Positions 63,647 to 64,000 of a stretch of DNA of 64,000 nt are shown here, in pieces. The stretch covers positions 1,169,501-1,233,500 of the forward strand of contig NC_087385.1 of assembly GCF_963675165.1 (NCBI RefSeq), given 5' to 3'. Position 1 is the first letter of the stretch, and the number at the start of each line of letters is the position of its first letter. Origin of the DNA: Halichondria panicea. Its lineage: Eukaryota > Porifera > Demospongiae > Suberitida > Halichondriidae. Made by a program: the position numbers and the translations under genes. The notes under the pieces were generated by a model. That model saw nothing but the letters and a program-made list of their open reading frames with translations, did no database searches and was not told the origin of the DNA.

Positions 63647-64000
63647 CTACTCTCCAAAGTCAAACACTAGTCCAGTGTCCTTGAGCTTCTCTTCACAGAG
63701 TTGGTCAATCTCTGCAGATTGCTCGGGCGTCAAATGGTTCCTCCAGTCGCCCACCTCCCCCTTCCTCATGAATGCCCCTGAATCAGGCTTTGCATATTAT
63801 TTTGTCAGCAAATGAAAAATTGGCAGTTTTGTCTTTCTTCATCGAACATAAATGTACTTGCAAGGAGTGGTGCTTGGTTTACCACAGGGCATTAAGTCGT
63901 ATGTTAATTGGCTCTTAAAGGCACGAGGCTTTGGTAAACTCGTAAGATCAACTTTTCCAAACAATTTGTTTTCCTCGCTGTTGCCCTCTACATAGGGAAT
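63647..64000 (-). pseudogene. Inverted, internally deleted sulfotransferase copy, runs off right edge
   Basis: Reads from the right edge: EGNSEENKLFGKVDLTSLPK, then PRAFKSQLTYDLMPCGKPST and CKYIYV, with normal frame where the upstream gene is shifted. It then jumps directly to SMKKDKTANFSF, omitting about 330 bp (the region from VARNPKDVVVS to ETSFD in the neighbour). Further small gaps follow and the last ~100 bp encode a good C-terminus (WRNHLTPEQSAEIDQLCEEK in another frame, ending at 63647). The deletion removes the 3'-phosphate-binding motif, so this copy cannot be functional. The catalytic His of FKSH is Gln here. Confidence 0.85.

Overview
The window is animal nuclear DNA. It has spliced genes with GT-AG introns (often 50-300 bp, some over 1 kb), long CA/GT microsatellites and metazoan-type gene families: fibrinogen-related secreted proteins, a WBP2-like GRAM protein, FAM135, BLTP1 and an ANKUB1-like protein. 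Dense packing, many AT-rich 'ataattata' tracts and a private small-GTPase expansion suggest a demosponge, perhaps Amphimedon-like. That placement is inference; the metazoan assignment is firm. I saw no tRNA, rRNA, CRISPR array, retroelement or virus-like ORF.

Layout. 1-8.4 kb (-): the N-terminal ~1,039 codons of the giant lipid-transfer protein BLTP1 (KIAA1109/Tweek), running off the left edge. 8.6-12.6 kb (-): splicing factor RBM39, head-to-head with mitochondrial cysteine desulfurase NFS1 (12.8-17.7 kb, +). 17.8-31.9 kb: a cluster of two-exon Rab-like GTPases: seven intact genes and three decayed copies, all with an intron just before the G3 motif. It is interrupted by RUS1 (-), which is head-to-head with a WBP2-like gene (+). 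32.2-37.4 kb (-): ribosome-biogenesis WD40 protein BOP1. 37.5-38.6 kb (-): a single-exon ubiquitin-like/ankyrin protein. 38.9-41.9 kb (-): two related secreted fibrinogen-domain genes flanking a possible small Cys-rich gene. 42.1-58.7 kb (+): COG4, 25 exons with repeat-rich introns. 58.9-61.3 kb (+): FAM135 lipase-like protein. 61.5-62.4 kb (-): thiamine triphosphatase, head-to-head with a cytosolic sulfotransferase (62.5-63.4 kb, +) that carries an apparent frameshift and faces an inverted, internally deleted copy at the right edge.

Most of the window is conserved housekeeping: Golgi tethering (COG4), ribosome assembly (BOP1), splicing (RBM39), Fe-S assembly (NFS1) and lipid transfer (BLTP1). 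These genes have no obvious shared pathway; adjacency seems to reflect compaction and shared promoters. Five close head-to-head pairs occur, with gaps of about 70-230 bp.

The unusual part is the GTPase cluster. Five of seven intact members lack the catalytic glutamine of the DTAGQE motif, one has lost nearly all nucleotide-binding motifs while keeping an open frame and prenylation tail, and the copies between 24.4 and 28.2 kb show birth-and-death duplication. A second theme is repeats built into splice sites: several COG4, RBM39 and BLTP1 acceptors lie inside or against microsatellites or minisatellites.

Exon boundaries were placed by eye from reading frame, GT-AG signals and remembered family sequences. 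UTRs are not resolved.
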